Source: JBBROS01 sp965213855 (GTDB taxonomy: Bacteria > Pseudomonadota > Alphaproteobacteria > Acetobacterales > Acetobacteraceae). From it: a DNA stretch of 64,000 bases. The notes beneath the pieces are model-generated. The model made no database searches. It saw nothing but the letters and a program-made list of their open reading frames with translations, and was not told where the DNA came from. The translations under genes and the position numbers were made by a program. Below, piece after piece: positions 51,902 to 60,271 of this stretch. The stretch spans positions 496,001 to 560,000 of the forward strand of contig CBDCAA010000008.1 of NCBI GenBank assembly GCA_965213855.1, read 5' to 3'. Position 1 is the stretch's first letter. Each line of letters begins with the position of its first letter.

Positions 51902-53263
51902 TCAGTCGTGTTCGAAGCCGTAGATTTCGCGGAGAATGAAGATCGCGGCGAGGAGGCCGATCAGGGGGAAGATGGCCACAAAGAGGGTGGCGCCGGCTTG
52001 GCCGATGGCCGCGAACAGGCTGGGGAACAGGAAGATGGCGAGGAACGAGGGAAGTTTGACGAACATGTAGGCAAAGCCGCTGGCGGTGCCGCGGTATTCG
52101 GGTTTGGCGACGACTGTCGGGATCGTCATGCAGTTCGACGCGTCCCAGTAATGGCCCCAGAGCATCGCCGCCGCGACATAGGGTAGGATGGCGGTGTTGC
52201 CGGTGTAGAGCGCCCAAGCCGCCGCGAGCAGCGAAACCAGCACGATCGAGAAGCCGGCGATGGCGATGCCGCGCTGACCGATCTTCGGCGTGATCATAGG
52301 GCCGATCCAGCCGGATATGGCGGCGACGACATAGAGCGCCATGGTGACGAGATCGATGCCGAGCAGCGAGGAGACGCCGACCATGACGAACAGGACCGGC
52401 AGGTAGAAGGCAAACGTCGAGAATTCCGCCGCCTGTGCGAAGCAGGCGATCCAGCCGTAGAGGGTGGCGCGCCAGCGGATGGGATCCTGTCGCATGTCGG
52501 CGAGGAAGGCGGAGGGCCGGGGCTTCTCGACGACGATGTCCTCGTTGGGGAGCATGTCGAGGTTGTCGTTGTAGAGCGACATCGCGACCTGCTTGGCCTC
52601 GCGGAAGCGGCCGTGGCGGACGAGCCAGACGGCGGTCTCGGGCAGGTCGTGCCGCATGAGCAGGATGACGAGGGCGGGGACGGCGCCGAGGCCGAGGGTG
52701 ACGCGCCAGATAAGCTCGTGGTTGAGGTTGGCGAAAATCAGGACGGCGATGACGGCGAGGGTCATGACCTCGCCGACGGCGAACATGAACTGCCAGCGGT
52801 TGCCCATGACCTCGCGCTCGCCCTTGGGCATCGATTCCATGATGTAGGTGTAGCCGTTGGAGATGTCGCTCCCGAGCGGGACGCCGAGGAAGAACCGGAC
52901 GACGACGAGCCAGAACACGTCGGTGACGAAGGCCTGGAGCACGGCGAGGATGATGAACATGATCATCGTCGCGAGAAACATGATGCGGCGGCCGATCTTG
53001 TCCGACAGCCAGCCGCCGACCAGGGCGCCGACGAGCGCGCCGCCCTGGGTGCCGGCGGCGGCGAGGCCGAGCATGAGCGGGTCGGGGTTGTACTGTTCCT
53101 TGATGAAGACGAGGACGAAGGCGATGGAGTAGAGGTCCCAGGCCTCGACCAGGATCGAGGCCATCATGAGCCAGCCGATCTTGTTGCCCTTGGGGTTGTA
53201 GTTGCTGGTGAGATAGCGGACGGCGCCATCCATGGCGGATTGCTGCGGCAGGGTCAGGGACAT
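51902..53263 (-). CDS. MFS transporter (metabolite:H+ symporter type)
   Basis: 453 residues with 12 hydrophobic helices. GGWLSDKIGRRIMFLATMIMF (helices 2-3), FFLGVPLGSDISNGYTYIMESMPKGEREVMGNRWQ (helix 4-5 loop), LPETAVWLVRHGRFREAKQVA (central loop) and EYRGTASGFAYMFVKLPSF in the C-terminal half. This resembles the sugar/organic acid symporter group. It is transcribed toward fmdB but probably belongs functionally with the ketogluconate/idonate-type dehydrogenase genes behind it; the substrate is unknown. Confidence 0.87.
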   Translation of the reverse strand: MSLTLPQQSAMDGAVRYLTSNYNPKGNKIGWLMMASILVEAWDLYSIAFVLVFIKEQYNPDPLMLGLAAAGTQGGALVGALVGGWLSDKIGRRIMFLATMIMFIILAVLQAFVTDVFWLVVVRFFLGVPLGSDISNGYTYIMESMPKGEREVMGNRWQFMFAVGEVMTLAVIAVLIFANLNHELIWRVTLGLGAVPALVILLMRHDLPETAVWLVRHGRFREAKQVAMSLYNDNLDMLPNEDIVVEKPRPSAFLADMRQDPIRWRATLYGWIACFAQAAEFSTFAFYLPVLFVMVGVSSLLGIDLVTMALYVVAAISGWIGPMITPKIGQRGIAIAGFSIVLVSLLAAAWALYTGNTAILPYVAAAMLWGHYWDASNCMTIPTVVAKPEYRGTASGFAYMFVKLPSFLAIFLFPSLFAAIGQAGATLFVAIFPLIGLLAAIFILREIYGFEHD

Positions 53264-53290
53264 GGGGCGGTTTCTCTCCTGTTCTTGGAA

Positions 53291-53303
53291 GCGGTCAAAC
53301 CGC
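53291..53303. promoter_or_regulatory. GCGGT-CAA-ACCGC inverted repeat upstream of MFS gene
   Basis: A 5-base perfect inverted repeat with a 3-base centre, 28 bases upstream of the MFS start on its promoter side, near an AT-rich stretch (CTAGTTGAACACTTTTTAC). Possible operator of a GntR- or LacI-type regulator; none is encoded nearby. Confidence 0.25.
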
Positions 53304-53400
53304 CTCTATGACTAGTTGAACACTTTTTACGATGAGGCTGGCGACGCCGCGATCAGGAGTGCGAGCATCTGAGACGGAGGGCGCGCCTCACGGTGTGGGA

Positions 53401-54432
53401 TCATAGCGCCAACTGTACCTTCATCGCGCGCGAGCGGTCGCCGGCAAGGTCGAAGGCGCGGACGGCGTCGTCGAGCGGGATGATCTCGGTCAGCAGGGGG
53501 GCCACGTCGATGGCGCCGGCGGCGATGAAGCCGACCGCCCAGGCGAACTCGGCGTCGAAGCGGAACGTGCCGACGAGGCGGATTTCCTTGGCGACGAGGG
53601 TGTTGAGCGGGACCGTCGCATCGCCGCCGAGGCCGAGCTGGACGATGGTGGCGCCGGGCCGGGCGGCTGGGATGGCGGCGGCGAGGGCGGAGCCGCTGCC
53701 GGAGGCCTCCAAGACGACGTCGAACCAGCCTTTGTCCCGATGGAACCCGTCGAGGCCGGCCGGGTCGGTCCGCATGTTGACGGTGTGGTCGGCGCCGATG
53801 CGGCGGGCGAGGGCGAGCGGGGTGTCGGACAGGTCGGTGCAGACGACCTCGCGGGCGCCGGCGTGGCGGGCGACGAGGAGGGCGAGGGCGCCGATCGGGC
53901 CGGTGCCGGTGACGAGGACGCGCTTGCCGAGCAGCGGGCCGGCTTGCGTGGCGGCATGCAGGCAGACGGCGAGGGGTTCGGCAAACACGGCGTGTTCGAG
54001 CAGGGTGCCATCCGGGATGGGAACGGCTTGGGCTTCGGTGCAGACCAGGAGCTCGCGGAACCCGCCCTGGACGTGGGGGAAGCGCATGGCGCTGCCGAAG
54101 AAGCGCATGTCGAGGCAGTGGCGGGGCTTGCCCTCGAGGCAGTAGATGCAGTGGCGGCACGGGTTGCTGGGGTCGACCGCGACGGCCTGGCCCGGCGCCA
54201 CGCGCGTGACCCCGGGGCCGATGGCGCTGACGGTGCCGGCGATCTCGTGGCCGGGGATCAGTGGCTCGCGGATGCGGACGGTGCCGAAGCCGCCATGCTG
54301 GTAGTAGTGCAGGTCCGACCCGCAGATGCCGCCGGCGCGGATGCGCACCTGGACCTCGTGCGGCCCGGGCGCCTGCGGCTCGGCCTCGGCGATGCGGAGG
54401 TCGTGCGCGGCGTGGATGGTGGCGGCCCTCAT
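53401..54432 (-). CDS. Zinc-dependent alcohol dehydrogenase, L-idonate 5-dehydrogenase-like
   Basis: 343 residues, medium-chain dehydrogenase. Catalytic zinc residues in GGICGSDLHYYQHGG and IPGHEIAG; structural zinc cysteines in NPCRHCIYCLEGKPRHCLD; NAD motif VLVTGTGPIGALALLVA. HYYQHGGFGTVRIREPLIPGHE is the form seen in L-idonate 5-dehydrogenase (IdnD). The neighbouring upstream SDR resembles 5-keto-gluconate reductase, so the pair would interconvert L-idonate, 5-ketogluconate and D-gluconate. Gap to the SDR stop is 2 bases. Confidence 0.85.
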   Translation of the reverse strand: MRAATIHAAHDLRIAEAEPQAPGPHEVQVRIRAGGICGSDLHYYQHGGFGTVRIREPLIPGHEIAGTVSAIGPGVTRVAPGQAVAVDPSNPCRHCIYCLEGKPRHCLDMRFFGSAMRFPHVQGGFRELLVCTEAQAVPIPDGTLLEHAVFAEPLAVCLHAATQAGPLLGKRVLVTGTGPIGALALLVARHAGAREVVCTDLSDTPLALARRIGADHTVNMRTDPAGLDGFHRDKGWFDVVLEASGSGSALAAAIPAARPGATIVQLGLGGDATVPLNTLVAKEIRLVGTFRFDAEFAWAVGFIAAGAIDVAPLLTEIIPLDDAVRAFDLAGDRSRAMKVQLAL

Positions 54433-54434
54433 CG

Positions 54435-55202
54435 CTACAGCACCGCTGTCATGCCGCCATCGACGTAGATGGTCTGGCCGTTGACGTAGTCGGACGCGGA
54501 CGAGGCGAGGAAGACGGCGACGCCGACGAGGTCGTGCGGCAGGCCCCAGCGGCGGGACGGGGTGCGGCCCTTGACGAAGGCGTCGAACTTCGGGTCGTCG
54601 GCCAGTGGCTGGGTCATTTCCGTGAGCATGTAGCCGGGGCCGATGGCGTTGACCTGGATGCCGTGCTCGGCCCATTCGGCGGTCATGGCCTGCGTCAGCA
54701 TCTTGATGCCGCCCTTGGCCGCCGTGTAGGGGGCGACGGTCGCGCGCGCGAGCGAGCACATGAGCGAGCCGGTGTTGACGATCTTCCCTCCGCGCCCGCG
54801 CGCAATCATGCGGCGGGCGGCTTCGCGCCCGACCAGGAAGGCGCTGGTGAGGTTGGTATCGAGCACCTTGTGCCAGGTGGCGGCGGTGCAGTCGACGATG
54901 GGGCCGCGCAGGTTGATGCCGGCATTGTTGAACAGGATTTCGACCGCAATGCCCTGTTCACCCAGGCGATGGAAGGCGGCGGTGACGCCGGCCTCGTCGG
55001 TGACGTCGAAGGCGGCCTCGTGGACGGTATGGCCCTTGGCGCGGAGGGCTTCGGCAGCGGTCGCGAGGCGGGCCGGGTCGGAGCCGTTGAGCACGAGGCT
55101 GGCGCCGGCCTCGGCGAGGCCCTCGGCCATGGCGTGGCCGAGCCCGCGCGACGAGCCGGTAACGAGCGCGGTGCGGCCGGTGAGGTCGAACAGGTGCGGC
55201 AT
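54435..55202 (-). CDS. SDR oxidoreductase, gluconate 5-dehydrogenase-like
   Basis: 255 residues. Cofactor motif ALVTGSSRGLGHAMA, NNAGINLRGPI, catalytic Ser in NTGSLMCSLAR and Tyr/Lys in YTAAKGGIKML; C-terminal YVNGQTIYVDGGMTA. NAGINLRGPI and YTAAKGGIKMLTQAMTAEWA fit 5-keto-D-gluconate 5-reductase (IdnO/Gno). It precedes the IdnD-like gene by 2 bases. The promoter must lie in the 235-base divergent region with the other ADH gene. Confidence 0.83.
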   Translation of the reverse strand: MPHLFDLTGRTALVTGSSRGLGHAMAEGLAEAGASLVLNGSDPARLATAAEALRAKGHTVHEAAFDVTDEAGVTAAFHRLGEQGIAVEILFNNAGINLRGPIVDCTAATWHKVLDTNLTSAFLVGREAARRMIARGRGGKIVNTGSLMCSLARATVAPYTAAKGGIKMLTQAMTAEWAEHGIQVNAIGPGYMLTEMTQPLADDPKFDAFVKGRTPSRRWGLPHDLVGVAVFLASSASDYVNGQTIYVDGGMTAVL

Positions 55203-55437
55203 GGCGATCCTTCCTGGGCCGGGCGGCGGTGGGTCTGCCGGGATGCCGCGCGGGCTCCGTCCGGGCGCAAGGCTGGTCCGGAAACGGGCGATTGACAACC
55301 CGAGTGCGCAGGCCCCGCCCGATCGTGGCGGGACGCCCTGCTTTCCCGGCCGATGGGCGCCGGCCCGCTTGGCGGCAGCGGCGGCGGGGTGCATCGTCGC
55401 TGGACATGCCGGGACAGGCACGGACAGGGAGGCGGCG

Positions 55438-56490
55438 ATGCGAGGGGTGGTGTTCCATGGGGAGCGCGAGGTCGAGCTGATGGACTTCCCCGATCCGGCG
55501 CCGGGCGCGGGCGAGGTGGTGGTCGAGATGCGCGCCTCGGGCATGTGCGGGAGCGACCTGCACCAGTACCGGCGAAAGAAGGGGGGTGGGGCCGCGTCGA
55601 CCGGGCTGCCGGTGAATCCGGAGCCGGTGATCGTCGGGCACGAGCCGGCGGGCGTGATCGCGGCGGTGGGGGCGGGCGTGGAGCCACGGCTGGCGCAAGT
55701 GGGGCAGCGGGTGATGATCCACCATTACCAGGGGTGCAATTGCTGCAACCATTGCCGGTCGGGCTGGACGCAGCTGTGCCAGGAGGTGCCGATCAAGGTG
55801 TACGGCAACAACGCCCATGGCGGGCACGCGCAGTATCTGAAGGTGCCGGCGAATACGGTGCTGCCCCTGGCGGACGCGTTGTCGTTCGCGGCGGGGGCGG
55901 CGATCGCGTGCGGGACGGGGACGGCGTATGGGGCGCTGCGCCGGGCCAACCTGTCGGGCAACGACACGATCGCGATCTTCGGGCAGGGGCCGGTGGGGCT
56001 GTCGGCGACGCAGTTGGCGGTGGCGATGGGCGCGCGGGTGATCGCGCTCGACACGAGCCCGGAGCGGCTGGCGCGGGCGGGCGCGTTCGGCGCGTGGGCA
56101 CTGGTGGACCCGCGGTCGAACGACGCGGCGGCGGAAATCCGGGAGCTGACGGAGGGGCGCGGTGTTGATGCGGCGCTCGATACATCCAGTTCGCCGGAGG
56201 CGCGGATCGCGGCGATCCGGGCGTCGAAGGTGTGGGGCACGATGGTGTGCGTGGGGGAGGGCGGGGATGTGCGGATCGACGTGAGCCCGGACCTGCTGCG
56301 CCGGCAGCTGACGGTGGTGGGGAGCTGGACGTTCTCGACGATCGGGCAGGCGGAGTGCGCGCGGTTCATCGTCGAGCGCAAGGTGGACGTGGACGGGCTG
56401 TTCACGGACCGGTGGCGGTTGGACCAGGCGGCGGAGGCTTATGCCGAGTTCGACAAGCAGTCGGGGGGAAAGGGCGTGTTCTTGATGTAG
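55438..56490 (+). CDS. Zinc-dependent alcohol dehydrogenase family protein
   Basis: 350 residues. Catalytic zinc site in SGMCGSDLHQYR and VGHEPAGVIAAVGAG; structural zinc segment GCNCCNHCRSGWTQLC; cofactor loop AIFGQGPVGLSATQLAVAMGARVIALD. Related to sorbitol/threonine dehydrogenase-type MDRs, but it lacks the idonate-specific N-terminal form of its neighbour. Divergent from the SDR/IdnD-like pair, with GGGAGGCGGCG before the ATG. Substrate unknown; sugar alcohol or hydroxy-acid oxidation is plausible. Confidence 0.85.
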   Translation: MRGVVFHGEREVELMDFPDPAPGAGEVVVEMRASGMCGSDLHQYRRKKGGGAASTGLPVNPEPVIVGHEPAGVIAAVGAGVEPRLAQVGQRVMIHHYQGCNCCNHCRSGWTQLCQEVPIKVYGNNAHGGHAQYLKVPANTVLPLADALSFAAGAAIACGTGTAYGALRRANLSGNDTIAIFGQGPVGLSATQLAVAMGARVIALDTSPERLARAGAFGAWALVDPRSNDAAAEIRELTEGRGVDAALDTSSSPEARIAAIRASKVWGTMVCVGEGGDVRIDVSPDLLRRQLTVVGSWTFSTIGQAECARFIVERKVDVDGLFTDRWRLDQAAEAYAEFDKQSGGKGVFLM

Positions 56491-56616
56491 GACTTCGTCC
56501 CGTCGGCGCTTGCGTCGGCCATCCCGGGCCAGCAGCCCGGCAGGCCGGCCGGCGTTGTGCGATGCAAACCGGCAGCCTAGTTTTCGCGCCTCCGAAGCAA
56601 CCCGAAAGCCCGTTCG

Positions 56617-57819
56617 ATGTCGCTTATCGCCGCCCGCCTCGACAAGATCAGCCCCAGTCAGACGATCGCCATCACCAGCAAGGCGCGCGAGCTGAGTGCT
56701 GCGGGCCGCGACATCATCAGCCTCTCGGCCGGGGAACCGGACTTTGACACGCCCGAGAACGTGAAGCAGGCCGCGATCCGGGCGATCAACGCCGGCGAGA
56801 CAAAGTACACCGACGTGGCCGGCACACTGGCCCTGCGCCAGGCGATCGCGGCCAAGTTCCGTCGCGACAGCGGGCTCGACTATGCCGCCGATGAGATCAT
56901 CGTCTCGACCGGGGGCAAGCAGGTCATCTTCAACGCCATGGTCGCGACGATGGACGCCGGCGACGAGGCGATCATTCCCACGCCCTGCTGGGTCAGCTAC
57001 CCGGACATCGTCAGCCTTGCCGACGGCAGCCCGGTCTTCGTCCGCTGCGAGCAGAACAACGGCTTCAAGATGCGCCCCGAGGCGCTCGCCGCGGCGATCA
57101 CGCCCAAGACCAAATGGCTCATGCTCAACTCGCCCTGCAACCCGACCGGCGCCGCCTACTCAGGGGCCGAGATGCGCGCGATCTGCGACGTGCTGCTGCA
57201 CCACCCGCATGTCTGGGTGTTCACGGACGATATCTACGACAAGCTCGTCTATGACGGGTTCGAGACGGCGACGGTGGTGCAGGTCGAGCCACGGCTGCGG
57301 GACCGGACCGTCACGATGAACGGCTGCAGCAAGGCCTACGCGATGACCGGCTGGCGGATCGGCTTTGCCGGCGCGCCCCGGGCGCTGGTCCGTGCGATGG
57401 ACAAGCTGCAAAGCCAGAGCACGAGCAACCCATCGAGCGTGAGCCAGGCGGCGGCGCTGGAGGCGCTGGAAGGTCCGCAGGGCTTCATCGACACCATGGT
57501 TGCGGCGTACCAGGCCCGGCGTGACATGGTCGTGGGCATGCTGAACGAGGCGCCGGGCCTGCAATGCCCCAAGCCGGAGGGGGCGTTCTACGTGTTCCCG
57601 AGCATGCACGGCTGCATCGGCAAGGCCTCGGCGGCCGGCGCATCGATCGGGTCCGACGAGGACTTCGTCGTGGCATTGCTGGAGGAGGAGGGGGTCGCCG
57701 CGGTGCACGGGGCGGCGTTCATGTACCCGGGGCACTTCCGCATCAGCTACGCCACCGACACCGAAAGCCTGCGTGAGGCCTGCGTGCGCATCCAACGTTT
57801 CTGCCAAGGCCTGCGCTGA
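56617..57819 (+). CDS. Pyridoxal-phosphate aminotransferase, class I/II (aspartate aminotransferase-like), copy 1
   Basis: 400 residues. ITSKARELSAAGRDIISLSAGEPDFDTP, LNSPCNPTGAAYSG, FTDDIYDKLVYDG, PLP-lysine in NGCSKAYAMTGWRIGFAGAP and Arg in FRISYATDTESL. Subgroup I-gamma aspartate/prephenate-type aminotransferase. The TGA overlaps the ATG of a paralogous gene (TGATG). The N-terminal LSAGEPDFDTP and the SCSKAYAMTGWR-type motif make the assignment firm; the specific amino donor is not clear. Confidence 0.92.
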   Translation: MSLIAARLDKISPSQTIAITSKARELSAAGRDIISLSAGEPDFDTPENVKQAAIRAINAGETKYTDVAGTLALRQAIAAKFRRDSGLDYAADEIIVSTGGKQVIFNAMVATMDAGDEAIIPTPCWVSYPDIVSLADGSPVFVRCEQNNGFKMRPEALAAAITPKTKWLMLNSPCNPTGAAYSGAEMRAICDVLLHHPHVWVFTDDIYDKLVYDGFETATVVQVEPRLRDRTVTMNGCSKAYAMTGWRIGFAGAPRALVRAMDKLQSQSTSNPSSVSQAAALEALEGPQGFIDTMVAAYQARRDMVVGMLNEAPGLQCPKPEGAFYVFPSMHGCIGKASAAGASIGSDEDFVVALLEEEGVAAVHGAAFMYPGHFRISYATDTESLREACVRIQRFCQGLR

Positions 57820-59030
57820 TGCCCGCCTTGGCGGAGCGGCTCGGCCGCGTGCCCATGGCAGCGACCGTGCAGATGACCATCAAGGCCCGCGCCATGCGCG
57901 CGGCGGGCGTCGAGGTCATCGCATTGACGATCGGCGAACCGGATTTCGACAGCCCGCCCCATGCGATCGAAGCCGCGCATGCAGCCGCGCTGCGCGGCGA
58001 GACGAAGTACCCGCCCCAGGACGGCGTCCCGGCGCTCAAGCAGGCGATCGCCCGGAAGTTCAAGCGCGACTCCGGGCTCGAGTTCGCGCTGGACGAGATC
58101 ATGGTCGCCAACGGCGGCAAGCAGGTGATCTTCGACGCGCTGATGGCGACGATGGATGCGGGGGACGAGGTCGTCGTGCCGGCGCCATACTGGGGCGCCT
58201 ATCCGCTGATGACGCAGGTGGTGGGCGGCGAACCGGTCATCGTCGCCTGCCCGCAGAACAACGGCTTCAAGCCCCGGCCCGACGACATCGACGCGGCCAT
58301 CACGCCGCGGACGAAGTGGGTGATCCTGAACTCCCCCAACAACCCGACCGGGTCGGTCCTGACAGCGGATGAGCTGCGCGCGCTCGGGGAGGTGCTGCTG
58401 CGCCACCCCCACGTCTGGATCATGTCGGACGACATGTACGAACACCTCGTGTTCGACCACGAGGACGCTGGCCCCCGCCCGACGATGGCGGCCGTCGTTC
58501 CGGCCCTGCGCAGCCGGGTGCTGACGATTTCAGGCGTGTCCAAGACCTATGCCATGACGGGCTGGCGGATCGGTTTCGCGGGCGGCCCGCGGGACCTTGT
58601 CAAGGCGATGGTGACGATGCAGGGCCATGTCTCGGCAGGCGTCTCCACCGTCGGGCAAGCCGCCGCGGCCGCGGCATTGGACGGCCCGCAGGACGCGGTC
58701 GCGGGCATGCAGGCAGCCTATCGGCGGCGGCGCGACCTGGTCGTGGCGGCGTTGAACCGTGCGCCCGGCATGCAGTGCCATCGCCCGGCCGGCGCGTTCT
58801 ATGTCTACCCGAGCGTCGCCGGTTGCCTGGGCAAGACCACGGCCGGCGGCCGGCGGCTCGAAACCGACGAGGATTTCGCCCTGGCACTCCTCGAGGAACA
58901 GCACGTCGCCGTCGTCCATGGCCGGGCGTTCGGCATGTCGCCCTATCTCCGCATCTCCTACGCCACCGGCGATGCGGCGCTGGAAGCGGCGTGCGAGCGG
59001 ATCGTGCTATTCTGCCAAGGCCTTCACTGA
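57819..59030 (+). CDS. Pyridoxal-phosphate aminotransferase, class I/II, copy 2
   Basis: 403 residues, paralogue of the preceding gene with the same length and motif order: MTIKARAMRAAGVEVIALTIGEPDFDSP, LNSPNNPTGSVLTA, MSDDMYEHLVFDH, SGVSKTYAMTGWRIGFAGGP, LRISYATGDAAL. Both end FCQGL(R/H). The pair clearly arose by tandem duplication and then diverged, probably to different amino acids. Its last 7 bases overlap the convergent crotonase gene. Confidence 0.92.
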   Translation: MPALAERLGRVPMAATVQMTIKARAMRAAGVEVIALTIGEPDFDSPPHAIEAAHAAALRGETKYPPQDGVPALKQAIARKFKRDSGLEFALDEIMVANGGKQVIFDALMATMDAGDEVVVPAPYWGAYPLMTQVVGGEPVIVACPQNNGFKPRPDDIDAAITPRTKWVILNSPNNPTGSVLTADELRALGEVLLRHPHVWIMSDDMYEHLVFDHEDAGPRPTMAAVVPALRSRVLTISGVSKTYAMTGWRIGFAGGPRDLVKAMVTMQGHVSAGVSTVGQAAAAAALDGPQDAVAGMQAAYRRRRDLVVAALNRAPGMQCHRPAGAFYVYPSVAGCLGKTTAGGRRLETDEDFALALLEEQHVAVVHGRAFGMSPYLRISYATGDAALEAACERIVLFCQGLH

Positions 59031-59806
59031 CCGTTCGCCCAGACCGGGTCGCGCTTGTGCAGGAAGGCGTCGATCCCCTCCGCGGCGTCGGGCTCGGCCA
59101 TGTTCCGCACCATGACCGCCGCAGCGTAATCGTATGCGTCGGAGAGCGTCAGCTCGGCCTGGGCATAGAAGGCGGGCTTGCCCAAGGCCACCACGCGCCG
59201 GCTTTTTGCGGCGATCCGGGCGGCCATGCCTCGGACCGCGTCGTCAAGGCCGGCTTCGGGCACGGCACGGTTGACAAGGCCGGAGCGGACGGCGGTCTCG
59301 GCGTCGATCAAGTCGCCCAGCAGCAACATTTCCATCGCCGCCTTGCGGCCGACAGCCCGGCTAAGGGCGACCATCGGGGTCGAACAGAATAGGCCGATGT
59401 TGACGCCGGGGGTCGCGAACCGCGCCGTGTCGGCCGCGATCGCAAGGTCGGCAGTGGCAACCAACTGGCACCCGGCGGCCGTGGCAATCCCGTGGACCCG
59501 GGCGATGACCGGCGCGCGGAGCGTGGTGATGCGCTGCATCAGCCGGCTGCATTGGGCAAACAAGGATTGCAGGGCGGCGGGCGTCGCGGCCCGGACCTCC
59601 TTCAGATCATGCCCGGCACAGAAGGCCGGGCCGGCACCAGCGATGACGACGACGCGGATCGCATGGTCGGCCTCGATCGCCGCGAGCGCCTGCTCGAATG
59701 CCGTCATCAGCGCGACGGACAGGGCGTTCCGGGCTTCGGGGCGGTTCATCGTCAACCACGCGACCCCGTCCTGGTCGTGGCGAAGCAGCACATCGTGATC
59801 GGCCAT
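59024..59806 (-). CDS. Enoyl-CoA hydratase family protein, ECHDC3-like
   Basis: 260 residues. Crotonase fold with AFCAGHDLKEVRA (oxyanion 1) and HGIATAAGCQLVATADLAIAAD (oxyanion 2). The GCQLVA, ATPGVNIGLFCSTPMVALSRAVGRKAAMEMLLLG form is diagnostic of the ECHDC3-like branch. Function of this branch is poorly known. The ATG at 59806 begins the conserved region; the 3' end overlaps the aminotransferase 3' end by 7 bases on the opposite strand. Confidence 0.88.
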   Translation of the reverse strand: MADHDVLLRHDQDGVAWLTMNRPEARNALSVALMTAFEQALAAIEADHAIRVVVIAGAGPAFCAGHDLKEVRAATPAALQSLFAQCSRLMQRITTLRAPVIARVHGIATAAGCQLVATADLAIAADTARFATPGVNIGLFCSTPMVALSRAVGRKAAMEMLLLGDLIDAETAVRSGLVNRAVPEAGLDDAVRGMAARIAAKSRRVVALGKPAFYAQAELTLSDAYDYAAAVMVRNMAEPDAAEGIDAFLHKRDPVWANGQ

Positions 59807-59873
59807 GGCGCAAACGGTCTCCCTGTGGCGGGAGCTTAGCCAGAGACAAGGCGGGCGGGAACGGCCGCGTTGG

Positions 59874-60194
59874 CTACAGGAGCGATGCCAGGATGTAGTG
59901 GGCGACAGCCTGGGCCCGGGTCTTGGCCTGCAGCTTGGCCCGCGCATTGTTGACGTGGGTTGCGATGGTGGGGATCGAGAGCCCGAGCTGGACCGCGATT
60001 TCGGCGTTCGACTTTCCGGCGGCAACCAGATGAAGACAGTTCCGCTCCCGCCGGCTCAGGCTGCTCAGATGGGGCCGGGCCAGGCCGGGCCGCTCGGGCG
60101 TGGCGAAGATCGCGCCGAGGGCTTTGGGGAAGTCGTGGTCTCCAAGACGACCGCTGTCTTGCCTGGCCGCCGCGGAATGATGGTTCGGTGTCAC
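59874..60194 (-). CDS. Stand-alone LuxR/GerE-type DNA-binding protein
   Basis: 106 residues. C-terminal helix-turn-helix: LSRRERNCLHLVAAGKSNAEIAVQLGLSIPTIATHVNNARAKLQAKTRAQAVAHYIL, like quorum-sensing LuxR proteins. The N-terminal 45 residues are too short for an autoinducer or receiver domain, and no such domain lies upstream before the next gene. It could be a GerE-like one-domain regulator or a relic of a larger LuxR. GTG start; it lies downstream of a CadC-type regulator gene on the same strand. Confidence 0.75.
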   Translation of the reverse strand: MTPNHHSAAARQDSGRLGDHDFPKALGAIFATPERPGLARPHLSSLSRRERNCLHLVAAGKSNAEIAVQLGLSIPTIATHVNNARAKLQAKTRAQAVAHYILASLL

Positions 60195-60271
60195 GGATGC
60201 GACTTACGCCGATGGGGGGCGGGGCAGTTGTTAAACCAACGGGTAAGACTCTTAAGATTTTGAGGTGCGCG

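Noticed and set aside
55292..55297. TTGACA in the gap between the SDR and zinc ADH genes
   Set aside because: No recognisable -10 element 16-18 bases downstream; not reported as a promoter.
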